Positions 1-7,985 of a DNA stretch of 64,000 nucleotides are shown piece by piece. This stretch comes from Acidiphilium rubrum (lineage in GTDB: Bacteria; Pseudomonadota; Alphaproteobacteria; Acetobacterales; Acetobacteraceae): the NCBI RefSeq assembly GCF_900156265.1, contig NZ_FTNE01000004.1, forward strand, positions 1 through 64,000, in the 5' to 3' direction. Both the position numbers and the translations under genes were made by a program. Under the pieces are notes generated by a model that saw only the letters and a program-made list of their open reading frames with translations, was not told the origin of the DNA and searched no databases. Position 1 is the stretch's first letter, and each line of letters starts with the position of its first letter.

Positions 1-66
1 CCACCCTGGCACCAGCCGTTCATCCCCTCCTTCAACGTCAAAAAAATGTGGCGGAAGGGGCCATGA
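1..66 (+). CDS. C-terminal end of an unidentified protein (partial)
   Basis: Frame 1 is open from the window edge and ends in TGA at 64-66. The 21 residues end in Val-Lys-Lys-Met-Trp-Arg-Lys-Gly-Pro, and most codons have G or C in the third position, as in the neighbouring real genes. The gene would converge on the histidine kinase gene. Too little is visible to name a family, and chance openness over 22 codons cannot be excluded. Confidence 0.4.
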   Translation, partial: PPWHQPFIPSFNVKKMWRKGP

Positions 67-83
67 TTTCGCACGTCTATTTC

Positions 84-99
84 GTTACGATATCGTAAC
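84..99. promoter_or_regulatory. Perfect 16-bp palindrome
   Basis: The sequence GTTACGATATCGTAAC is its own reverse complement over all 16 bases. It lies in a short AT-rich stretch between two convergent genes, an unusual place for an operator. It may be a protein-binding site or a small cruciform; no partner protein can be named from the window. Confidence 0.35.
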
Positions 100-126
100 T
101 AAAAGCACAAAAAGGCAAGGGAAGTC

Positions 127-245
127 CTTCTTTTTTGTGAACAAAAAAGAAGCAAAAAAAACTTTGTTAATTTGGGTCCGCGCCTTTGAAAACGCCCGTG
201 CCCCAGGGTCAGAAAGTTTTTTGCTTCTTTTTTACAAAAAAGAAG
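127..245. repeat. Paired inverted T6/A6 hairpin element, copy 1
   Basis: Left half: CTTC-TTTTTT, a 6-base loop, AAAAAA-GAAG, then C and an A-run ending in CTTT (127-165). Right half: the reverse complement arrangement, AAAGTTTTTTG followed by the same hairpin (213-245). The roughly 47-bp interior contains no gene. The two halves face each other, so the element can fold as two small hairpins or one long stem. It fills the convergent intergenic space before the histidine kinase stop codon. Related elements occur near 16.7, 37.4, 44.2, 51.4, 52.3, 56.4 and 63.3 kb. Confidence 0.8.
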
Positions 246-299
246 CCTTCCTTCCCTAAACTCCCTCAGCCACCCAATCCCCAATCAACCGCCGCGCCA

Positions 300-3200
300 T
301 CAGCCGCAGGGTGCCGGCATATCCAGCACGTCACGAACCCGCTGCGCCAGTTGATCATACGTGAACGGCTTGGTCAGCAACTGCACCCCGGCGTCGAGCC
401 GGCCATGATGGATAATGGCGTTGCGCGAGTAGCCGGTGGTGAACAGCACGCGCAAACCAGGCCGCAACGCCTGCGCCTCGGTCGCCAGTTCCCGCCCGGT
501 CCGGCCCGGCAGAACAACATCAGTGAACAGCAGATCGATCCGGCCCGGGCGTTGCAAATGAACCATCGCCGCGTCGGCATCGGCGGCCTCGATCACGCTG
601 TAGCCCAACTCGTTCAGCGTCATCACGCTATACGAACGCACGTCGTCATTGTCTTCGACGACCAGAATGATTTCATCCTTCAAACCGCCCGGCGCTGCAG
701 CGTGATCAGCGGTATCGGTCGCCGGCAGGTCGCCGCGGTAGCGCGGAAAATACAGCCGCACCGTCGTCCCCTGGCCAGGCTCGCTGTAGATCGTGATATG
801 ACCGGCCGATTGCTTGACGAACCCATACACCATGCTCAAGCCGAGCCCGGTGCCCTTGCCGACGTCCTTGGTCGTATAAAACGGCTCGAACACCCGGCTC
901 AGCGTTTCAGCACTCATGCCGCTGCCGGTGTCACTGATCGAGACGACGGCATATTGCCCCGGCACCACCTCGGAATCCATCGCCGCATAGGACTCATCGA
1001 GCATCGTGTTGCCGGTCTCGATCGTCAACTTGCCATTGCCGGCCATCGCGTCGCGCGCATTGACCGCCAGGTTCAAAATCGCACTTTCGAGCTGATTCTG
1101 ATCGATCTCGACCGGCCAGAGCCGCGCACCCAGCACGGTCTCGAGTTCGATGGTCTCACCCAGCGTCCGGTGCAGCAATTCGGTGCTGTCGCGCACGACC
1201 AGATTAAGATCGAGCGGTTTGGGATCGAGCGGCTGGCGGCGCGAAAACGCCAGCAACCGCGCGGTCAGCGTCGCCGCCCGCTGCGCCCCCTGGGTCGCGA
1301 GGTCGAGGGCCCGCGTCACCCGCGGATTATCCTGCGGACCCCGCCGCCTGATCGTATCGAGCCCGCCCAGAATCACGGTCAGCAGATTGTTGAAATCATG
1401 CGCCACCCCGCCGGTCAACTGGCCGACCGCCTCCATTTTCTGCGCCTGACGCAGCGCCTCCTCCACCTGCAACCGTTCCGCCACGGCGGCCGCGATCCGA
1501 TCCTCCAGCGTCAGGTTGAGCGCTTCGAGCGCGACGGATTGTTCGAGCAAGGCATCCTGCGCGATCTTTTCATCCGATATATCAATAATCGCCCCCACCA
1601 GCCGCCGGCCGCCGGATCGGTCGATCTGGATGGTTCCGCGCGCCGTAACCCATTTCGGCGCATCCCCGCCGGTGATCCGGTACTCGGCCTCGAACGCGCT
1701 GTTCGCCGCAATGGCGGCGGCCAGAGCATCCGTCACCCGCGCCCGATCGCCGGGGTCGATCGCCGCCAGAAACGCAGCGATCGGCAGGCCAGCGGCGGCC
1801 GCCGCTTCGGCCACGCCGAAAAACGTCACCAACGCACCGAACACCATCATGGCGCCGGTCTCGACATCCAGATCGAAAATCGCCACCCGCCCGGTCGACA
1901 GCGCGATATCCAGCCGCTCGCGCGTCATGACCAGGCGCTGCTCGCTGCGCATCACCTCACGTGCCGCCTCGCGCCGGATGCGCGCCATCTGAATATTGGT
2001 GGCCACCCGGGCCAGCAACTCGCGCGCGGCGAACGGCTTGGTCAGGTAATCATCGGCGCCGGCGTCCAGCCCTTCGATCTTGGCTTCCTCACCGGCCCGC
2101 GCCGAGAGCAACACCACCGGCGTGCCGGCCAGCGCCTTGTCGCCGCGCACCGCGCGTAGCAGGCCGAAGCCGTCCAGATGCGGCATCATCACGTCCGACA
2201 GGATCAGGTCCGGCGGGGCGGCACGCGCCGCCTCAAGCGCCGCGGCTCCATCGCCCGCCACGGTCACCGCATATCCCTGCGCCGTCAGCAGCCGACGCAG
2301 ATAGTCGCGCATATCGGCATTGTCATCGGCGAGAATGATGCGCTGCCCGGCGGTGGCGCGCACGCTGGGGTCGGCCTCGATCGTGCCGGCCGCGGTCGCA
2401 TCAGCCGCCGGCAGCCACCGCGTCGCCTCCTCGATGAACATCCCGGCATTGGTCAAGCCGGTGAGCGCCTCGCCAGGCATCACCCGATCGGGCGGCAAAT
2501 GGGCAGACCCGAATCGCAACTGCACGGTAAAACACGTCCCCACACCGGGCGTGCTGGTCGCGCCGATGTCACCGCCGTGCTGGCGCACCAGTTCCTGCAC
2601 GAGCGCGAGACCGATCCCGCTCCCCTCGATACTGCGGCCGTGTGCCCCCTCGATCCGATGAAACCGCTCGAACAGCCGAGGCACTTCGCCAGGCTCGACC
2701 CCGATGCCGGTATCGCACACGCTCACCAGCGCCCCGGTCCGATCCGCCGTCGTCATCACGCGCAGGATCACGCCGCCCTCATGGGTGAATTTGAACGCGT
2801 TGGAGAGCAGGTTGAACAGGATTTTCTCCCACATATCCCGGTCGAGATACACGGGCTCCGGCAGGGGCGCGGTTTCGGTGGTCAGCGTCAGACCGGCCCG
2901 CTCCATCGCCGCGCGAAAGCTCGAGGCAATCTCTGTACTGAACGCAGAAAGGTCGGTCGGCACGAAGCGGGCCTGCGCGCGCCCCGCCTCGATCCGCGAA
3001 AAATCCAGCAGGTTATTGACCAACCGCAACAGCCGGACACCGTTGCGGTGCGCCAGCAGCAACTGCTCATGCAGCGCCCCTTCGGTCGTCGCCAGGGCGT
3101 CTTCCAATGGTGCGAGCATCAGCGTCAGCGGCGTGCGAAACTCATGGCTCACATTGGAGAAGAACATCGTCTTCGCCCGATCCAGCGCCGCAAGAGCCGC

Positions 3201-4196
3201 CGCCTGCCGCCGCTCCGCCTCGAAGGCCCGGGCCGAAGCCAATCCGGCAGCGATCTGCCCGGCCAGCAGATTGATGAAACCCCGATACGCCGCGTCGAGC
3301 GCACGATACGGATTGAGCCCGATCACCATGAACCCGGCCGCGACCTGGCCCTGCGCCTGCTGCAAAATCGGCACCAGCAAGGCGCGCGCCGGCGGCCGGT
3401 CCCACGCGCCATGCGGCAAGCCGGTCAGCCGCACCGCCAGATCATCGACAACGACCGTCTCGGCCTCCGCCAGAAGGCCGGCCAGCGGCCATATCTCGCC
3501 GCTCAGCACCGCAGGATCATCGCTGACCAGGCCCGATTGCGCGACCATATGCGCGCCGGACCTGTCGTCCTCGAACAAATACGTCAAGGCAAACGGCAGA
3601 TCCGCCAGGTTGCGCGATAATTCGCGATCGACCACCGCAAACAGTTCAGCCTCGGTCTTGGCCCCCGCCCCCGCGGCCAGATGCCTGAGCGTGTCGAGCC
3701 GGCGATCGTTGATGACCCGATCGGTTTCCTCGACCACCACACAGAACAGACCGCCGATCGCGCCATCATCCTCGAACAACGGGCTGTAGGAAAAGGTATG
3801 ATACGTCTCTTCCGGAAACCCGCTGCGCTCGAGCAGAAGCAGCATGGCCTCCGAATAGGTCGCCTCGCCGGTGCGCATCACATGGTCGATCAAGGGGCCG
3901 ACATCCGGCCAGATCTCGGCCCAGACCACACGGGCCGGTTTGCCCAGAGCCCAGTCCTGCTTGACGCCGAGCGTCGGCCGATAGGCGTCGTTGAACAAAA
4001 AGATCAGTTCGGGGCCCCAGCCCATCCACATCTGGTAGCGCGAGGTCACCATCATCCGCACGATCGCCGTGAGGCTTGCCGACCATTGGGCGCGCGGCCC
4101 CAGCGGCGTGCCGGCCCAGTCGTGCCCAAAGACGAACCGGCCGCGCTCGCTGTCTTCGGCGGCGTTCGGTGCGGACGGGCGCGACTGATTTGCCAT
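300..4196 (-). CDS. Double hybrid sensor histidine kinase / response regulator
   Basis: This 1298-residue, apparently cytoplasmic protein has two complete kinase modules. In order: PAS-like sensor (about 20-165), GAF-like domain (180-325), HisKA with His351 in SNVSHEFRTPL, an HATPase domain (about 455-560, with an N box near 462-467 and GSGIGLAL), a receiver with phospho-acceptor Asp668, a PAS domain (about 760-880), a second HisKA of the blue-light type with His933 in GGVAHDFNNLL, a second HATPase domain (GKGTGLGLS) and a C-terminal receiver with Asp1226. No transmembrane segment is evident, so the signal is probably intracellular. The ribosome site before the ATG is weak. Upstream on the same strand lie a response regulator and a sigma-region-4 protein, which may be co-transcribed. 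The input signal cannot be deduced. Confidence 0.93.
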   Translation of the reverse strand: MANQSRPSAPNAAEDSERGRFVFGHDWAGTPLGPRAQWSASLTAIVRMMVTSRYQMWMGWGPELIFLFNDAYRPTLGVKQDWALGKPARVVWAEIWPDVGPLIDHVMRTGEATYSEAMLLLLERSGFPEETYHTFSYSPLFEDDGAIGGLFCVVVEETDRVINDRRLDTLRHLAAGAGAKTEAELFAVVDRELSRNLADLPFALTYLFEDDRSGAHMVAQSGLVSDDPAVLSGEIWPLAGLLAEAETVVVDDLAVRLTGLPHGAWDRPPARALLVPILQQAQGQVAAGFMVIGLNPYRALDAAYRGFINLLAGQIAAGLASARAFEAERRQAAALAALDRAKTMFFSNVSHEFRTPLTLMLAPLEDALATTEGALHEQLLLAHRNGVRLLRLVNNLLDFSRIEAGRAQARFVPTDLSAFSTEIASSFRAAMERAGLTLTTETAPLPEPVYLDRDMWEKILFNLLSNAFKFTHEGGVILRVMTTADRTGALVSVCDTGIGVEPGEVPRLFERFHRIEGAHGRSIEGSGIGLALVQELVRQHGGDIGATSTPGVGTCFTVQLRFGSAHLPPDRVMPGEALTGLTNAGMFIEEATRWLPAADATAAGTIEADPSVRATAGQRIILADDNADMRDYLRRLLTAQGYAVTVAGDGAAALEAARAAPPDLILSDVMMPHLDGFGLLRAVRGDKALAGTPVVLLSARAGEEAKIEGLDAGADDYLTKPFAARELLARVATNIQMARIRREAAREVMRSEQRLVMTRERLDIALSTGRVAIFDLDVETGAMMVFGALVTFFGVAEAAAAAGLPIAAFLAAIDPGDRARVTDALAAAIAANSAFEAEYRITGGDAPKWVTARGTIQIDRSGGRRLVGAIIDISDEKIAQDALLEQSVALEALNLTLEDRIAAAVAERLQVEEALRQAQKMEAVGQLTGGVAHDFNNLLTVILGGLDTIRRRGPQDNPRVTRALDLATQGAQRAATLTARLLAFSRRQPLDPKPLDLNLVVRDSTELLHRTLGETIELETVLGARLWPVEIDQNQLESAILNLAVNARDAMAGNGKLTIETGNTMLDESYAAMDSEVVPGQYAVVSISDTGSGMSAETLSRVFEPFYTTKDVGKGTGLGLSMVYGFVKQSAGHITIYSEPGQGTTVRLYFPRYRGDLPATDTADHAAAPGGLKDEIILVVEDNDDVRSYSVMTLNELGYSVIEAADADAAMVHLQRPGRIDLLFTDVVLPGRTGRELATEAQALRPGLRVLFTTGYSRNAIIHHGRLDAGVQLLTKPFTYDQLAQRVRDVLDMPAPCG

Positions 4197-4269
4197 CAGC
4201 GTCGCCTGACGCTGAAAAAAAACTGAAAACCGCCGATATCAGAAACAGCGAGCCTCGACAGCCCAGCGA

Positions 4270-4641
4270 TCAGCACGCAACACCGAGGGCAGTGCAAATC
4301 CGCTCGATCATCGGCTCGATCGAAAACGGCTTGCCCGCCATGGGCCAATGCTCATGTCCGGCCGGCACATCGCCATCGCCGAAGCCCGACAACAACAGGA
4401 ACGGAATACCGCGGCTTTCCAGAACTTGCGCGATTGGATAAATTTTCCCATCCGCGACGTTCACATCGAGCAACGCAAAATCCAGCGATTCACCGTGTGC
4501 CGCCTCGGTCGCGCTCCCGACGCCATCGAACGGACCAATAATGATACAATCTTCGTCCGACAGTGCGCTTTCCAGCAGCATCGCCACCATCGGTTCGTCA
4601 TCGACAATCATAACCCGCTTACCGGGCAACCGGGGATTCAT
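4270..4641 (-). CDS. Single-domain response regulator
   Basis: A 123-residue receiver domain with no output domain. The acidic pair is Asp14/Asp15 (MIVDDEP), the phospho-acceptor is Asp59 (FALLDVNVADGK), the switch Ser is in LLLSGF (about 85) and the conserved Lys is in GKPFS (104). The LLSGF-type motif resembles alphaproteobacterial single-domain regulators that shuttle phosphate in stress-response relays. The ATG at 4641 was chosen over a longer frame because the receiver fold begins directly after it and a GGAGG-like sequence precedes it. The gene lies 73 bp upstream of the hybrid kinase, so phosphotransfer between them is a reasonable inference. Confidence 0.85.
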   Translation of the reverse strand: MNPRLPGKRVMIVDDEPMVAMLLESALSDEDCIIIGPFDGVGSATEAAHGESLDFALLDVNVADGKIYPIAQVLESRGIPFLLLSGFGDGDVPAGHEHWPMAGKPFSIEPMIERICTALGVAC

Positions 4642-4800
4642 GAAACCTGTCCGGCCTCCCGCCGCGCGCAATCTGACAACAACGTCATCTGCGGCGACAT
4701 GGCGCGGCCAGCGATTGGACACAAGGGGTTTTCTCAGTCCGGCGCAAATAAAACCCGCCGGAATATTCCGCCATCCAATCAACAGTCCAAAGTTCGGCTG

Positions 4801-5373
4801 TCAGTTCGCCGCCATACTCAAATATTCGTCAACCGTAATCCGATCGTGCCGGCCGGCGTTGCGCCGTTCCGCAATCGTCAGGCGCATCCAATCCTGCACC
4901 GCGGCAAACGCAAGTTCGTCGATCTGACGCACCTGATCCGATGCAAGTCCGTGCAGGGTGGCCAGAGCCGCCAGCGACAAAGGGTCGTCCAGCAAATGCA
5001 GCGACGTCACAATGTGGCGGGTGCGTGCGTCCAACCGGGCGAGCGCGGCGCCCATCAGCCCGCTGACCACAAGCACGGTATCGTCACTTGGCTCGGTCGG
5101 TGAACAGGGCGTCCGGCCGAGCCCCGCCACGTCTCCGCGCTCGTCCGCGCAAGCAATGTCAAGCCAGCGGAGATCAGACAGACTCGAAATCGTCATCGGC
5201 GCTGTCGCCGCCGCCGCAATCCACCTCAAGGCATGCCGGGCGATCGGTGCGCTCCGCACCGGCACTGCCGGCGCATGACCATGGCGATTCAGCCGCTTTG
5301 TGAATGGATCCGCGTGCCCGGTCTGGCGGCGCGCGAACGGCGGTGATCCGAAAGTCCGCGCCTGATTATCCAT
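4801..5373 (-). CDS. Sigma-70 region-4-only protein (RpoH-like C-terminal half)
   Basis: The 190-residue product has no sigma region 2, but its C-terminal half reads like the RpoH/sigma-70 region 4. Residues 111-163 contain LDARTRHIV, then DDPLSLAALATLHGL, then SDQVRQIDELAFAAVQ, which matches the usual pattern of L-x-x-R-x-x-x-I-V, D-x-P-x-S/T-L-x-x-L and the R-Q-I-x-x-x-A recognition helix. The N-terminal 100 residues are rich in Arg, His and Ala and match no family I know. Without region 2 it cannot melt a -10 element alone; it might be a decoy, a partner subunit or a diverged relic. The ATG at 5373 follows a GGTGGGGG stretch; a longer in-frame start at 5496 exists. It is 160 bp upstream of the response regulator on the same strand. 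Confidence 0.6.
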   Translation of the reverse strand: MDNQARTFGSPPFARRQTGHADPFTKRLNRHGHAPAVPVRSAPIARHALRWIAAAATAPMTISSLSDLRWLDIACADERGDVAGLGRTPCSPTEPSDDTVLVVSGLMGAALARLDARTRHIVTSLHLLDDPLSLAALATLHGLASDQVRQIDELAFAAVQDWMRLTIAERRNAGRHDRITVDEYLSMAAN

Positions 5374-5809
5374 CGTGCAGCCCCCACCCTCACCGTAAAT
5401 GTCCGATCGCGGAAATAGAACGGAATGCTGTCGTTTTGTCTTCACAAAACTTCGTAACGTTTCAGCAAGATCGCGCAGCCGACAGGGCAGTCTCAAAAAG
5501 GCGAAGCTTGCGGTCTGATCCTATCGTGGGGCTGGTAGCGCCGTCCAAAATGGCAAGCCAGGACGATACCGATGAACAAGCGATCCGTGAAAGCGGAATT
5601 ATCCTGGCAGCCGGCCACCAAAAGCGCGAAAAAATAGACATTTATCGAATAATATCTGGATGCGATGTTATTCGATTTTGGCAATACCTCGCTTGAGTTC
5701 AACGAATTGTTATCCAGATGATATCCCCAATGAAACACGTATCGACCACAACAAATGGTAGTCCGACTGGTGTCGTTGGCAGCCACCGTGCGGCGTCGCG
5801 GCGCATCCG
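5374..5809. other. Gene-free 436-bp divergent region
   Basis: No convincing gene was found between the region-4 protein and the methyltransferase, which are transcribed away from each other. The stretch is AT-richer around 5620-5760, as expected for promoters. It contains a short hairpin, GTTTTGT-cttc-ACAAAAC, at 5433-5450. No clear -35/-10 pair could be fixed by eye. Confidence 0.4.
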
Positions 5810-6373
5810 GTGATCCCTGATCGCCATAGCCGTGTGGCTCCCCCGATCCCCGCGGATGACCCCAATTCCGGCTCGAACACTGAGCGGACAATGCATGCCG
5901 CCAGCCTGCGCGTTCTCGATGCGCGGCACTTTCGCTCCGGGCTCGAAATAGGGTGTGGCAGCGGTCGGTTCACGCACGCACTTGCCGGTCGGTGCGATGC
6001 TCTGCTTGCGACCGAGGGCGATGCTGCGCGACTGATGGCCGCGCAGATCCATTGCGCGGCGCTCCATAACGTCCAGTTCGCTCCCGACCCGATGCCGCAC
6101 CTCGCCCTTGCCGGGTCGTTCGATCTGATCGCGCTGCTGCACCGACTTAACGACCGCAGCGATCGCGAGATCCTCGCCCTCGCGCGCACGGTGCTCCGTG
6201 TCGCTGCACCGATCACCACGGTCTTGTTGGTCAATCACACCGGACGCCTCGATCGATCGAGCGGCAACGACCGCGCTGTCGGCCTGTTTATTGAAGCCAC
6301 TGCCGACCGCCTGCGCCGCAGCCTGCACCGCCGTGCATCGCATTACCGAATCGACGTATTGCAATCCCGCTGA
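5810..6373 (+). CDS. SAM-dependent methyltransferase, NodS-like
   Basis: A 187-residue class I methyltransferase. The glycine-rich SAM site is LEIGCGSGRFTHAL (about 44-57), followed by CDALLATEG, the acidic end of the second strand. This layout resembles NodS-type methyltransferases, which methylate small molecules, but the substrate here is unknown. The ATG at 5810 gives the lead helix expected before the SAM motif; a second ATG at 5891 would remove it. The C-terminus (SHYRIDVLQSR) looks complete. The gene converges on the P450 gene with only 25 bp between stops. Confidence 0.7.
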   Translation: MIPDRHSRVAPPIPADDPNSGSNTERTMHAASLRVLDARHFRSGLEIGCGSGRFTHALAGRCDALLATEGDAARLMAAQIHCAALHNVQFAPDPMPHLALAGSFDLIALLHRLNDRSDREILALARTVLRVAAPITTVLLVNHTGRLDRSSGNDRAVGLFIEATADRLRRSLHRRASHYRIDVLQSR

Positions 6374-6398
6374 CCGCTACCGCACCTTGCGCGCCGCG

Positions 6399-7793
6399 TC
6401 ACCGCGATGTCAGCCGAAACAGCGGTGCGCGGTTCGGGTGAGTCGTCAGGACCACGACTGCGTGTACCGGATCGGAATCAACCCGGCTGATCGCAAAGCG
6501 CTGCATCAGCGTCGCCAACGCCAGCGTACTTTCGGCCAGGGCAAACTGCGCACCAACGCACACCCGTGGTCCCGCGCCGAACGGCAGATACGCGAACCGG
6601 TCGTAGGGGGCGGCACCGGGCAAAAACCGCCCGGGGTCGAAGCGTTCCGGCGCGTGCCATAACGACCGGTGCCGATGCAGCACCCAGGGCGCCACCATCA
6701 CCGTGGCGCCTTTCGGTACATCGACGCCGGCGCAATCGTCGGCGATCGTCGCCCGCCGCGTGATCATCGCCGCCGGCGGATAGAGCCGCAGCGCCTCCTG
6801 CACCACGGCGCGGGTGAACACCAACCGCTCCAGCGCCGCCGCCAGCACGGCGCCGTCGCCGGCAAGATCGAGCGTTGCCGCCTCCGCCGCCAGCCTCGCC
6901 TGCGTTTGCGGATGATCGGCGACCAGCACACAGGCCCAGAACAGCGTCAGCGCCGTCGTCTCATGCCCGGCGATGATCATGGTCGCCACCTCGTCGCGCA
7001 ATTGCCGTCTCCCGCCGGCGCCATCCGCAGCGCTGGCGGTGCGCAGCAGATCGAACAGATCGCGCGGCGCCCCGGTGGCCGGCGCGGCTTCGCGCGCTGC
7101 GATCATCCGGCTGATCAAGCCCATCCAGCGCCGCTGAAACCACCAGCGCCGGAGATCGCGCGGTGCCGGCACCCGTACCGGCAACACCATGTCGAGATAA
7201 TCCGGTTTTGACAGGCCGATGATGGTGGCGCTGCCGATCAGCGCGCGCACGCTCTGTGCAAACGGCACCGCCGAGATCGAGAACATCGATCGCGCGGCAA
7301 TCTCCAGTGCCAGGCCCTGCAACGATCGCAGCAGATCGATCGGTCCCGGCAGAGCGGCCTGCGCATCGCACCACGCATCGATCGCGGCGGCGGCGGGGAC
7401 CATCAGCGTCGGGATCGCACGCGGCGCCAGGGTGGGCGCGATCACCCGCCGCTGGCGTTGCCAGAGCGCACTCTCACTCAACAGCAACCCGCGCCCGATC
7501 AGCGGCCGCAGCAAGCGAATCGCGGTCGACGTGCGGCGGTAGATGTCATTGCGGGTGATCAGCACGTGGCGGATCATCTCCGGCGCGTTCACCAGAATCA
7601 GGCTGCGCCCCAGGAATTCGCGCCGGGCCACCATCGCGTCATAGGCGGAGTCCGGCCAGAGGCCCAGCGGATTGGTGCGCATGACCCGCAGGGTCTCGTC
7701 CTGGTCCGTCATCGGTCCCAAAGCCAGGGCAAAGGGCAGAGACCGCCGCGGCCATCGGTGCTCCGGCGCGCGGAGGTGGTACATTTCTGCCAC
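6399..7793 (-). CDS. Cytochrome P450
   Basis: A 464-residue P450 monooxygenase. Visible landmarks are the I-helix AGHETTA, the K-helix ExxR in EALRLYPPA, and the heme-binding loop FGAGPRVCVGAQFAL with the thiolate ligand Cys412. There is no N-terminal membrane anchor, so it is probably soluble and served by separate ferredoxin partners, which are not in the window. The frame opens with GTG at 7793 without a clear ribosome site; an internal ATG about 27 codons on is an alternative, but the preceding residues fit a P450 N-terminus. A perfect CRP-type site lies 36-51 bp upstream. The substrate cannot be predicted. Confidence 0.92.
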   Translation of the reverse strand: MAEMYHLRAPEHRWPRRSLPFALALGPMTDQDETLRVMRTNPLGLWPDSAYDAMVARREFLGRSLILVNAPEMIRHVLITRNDIYRRTSTAIRLLRPLIGRGLLLSESALWQRQRRVIAPTLAPRAIPTLMVPAAAAIDAWCDAQAALPGPIDLLRSLQGLALEIAARSMFSISAVPFAQSVRALIGSATIIGLSKPDYLDMVLPVRVPAPRDLRRWWFQRRWMGLISRMIAAREAAPATGAPRDLFDLLRTASAADGAGGRRQLRDEVATMIIAGHETTALTLFWACVLVADHPQTQARLAAEAATLDLAGDGAVLAAALERLVFTRAVVQEALRLYPPAAMITRRATIADDCAGVDVPKGATVMVAPWVLHRHRSLWHAPERFDPGRFLPGAAPYDRFAYLPFGAGPRVCVGAQFALAESTLALATLMQRFAISRVDSDPVHAVVVLTTHPNRAPLFRLTSR

Positions 7794-7828
7794 ATTTGTC
7801 CAGAATATCGCAATTCGAACGCCGCATA

Positions 7829-7844
7829 TGTGACCCAGATCACA
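7829..7844. promoter_or_regulatory. Perfect CRP-type operator between P450 and cyclase genes
   Basis: TGTGACCCAGATCACA matches the TGTGA-N6-TCACA cAMP receptor protein consensus at all ten specified bases. The flanks (preceding AT-rich ATA, central CAGA) also resemble the extended consensus. It lies in the 192-bp space between the divergent P450 and nucleotide cyclase genes, so it could control either or both. No CRP gene is in the window. Confidence 0.7.
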
Positions 7845-7985
7845 GACAAATCGTCCGAGAATCAGTCATGAAGCGCGAGTATGGTGATAGATGGCGCGAT
7901 TTGCGCACGCGCCGTTCCGCCACCGCATTATTGTAACAACCTTGCCGGCATCGTATGCACGCTCTGCGGGTAGGGCATTGACTGC

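Noticed and set aside
186-2159. 657-codon plus-strand frame opposite the hybrid kinase
   Set aside because: The product is rich in Arg, His and Gln without motifs, and the opposite strand encodes intact kinase domains throughout.
5411-5435. GGAAA-N16-CGTT, resembling an EcfG general-stress promoter
   Set aside because: It points away from the region-4 sigma-like gene, lies nearly 400 bp from the next plus-strand gene and differs from GGAAC at one key base.
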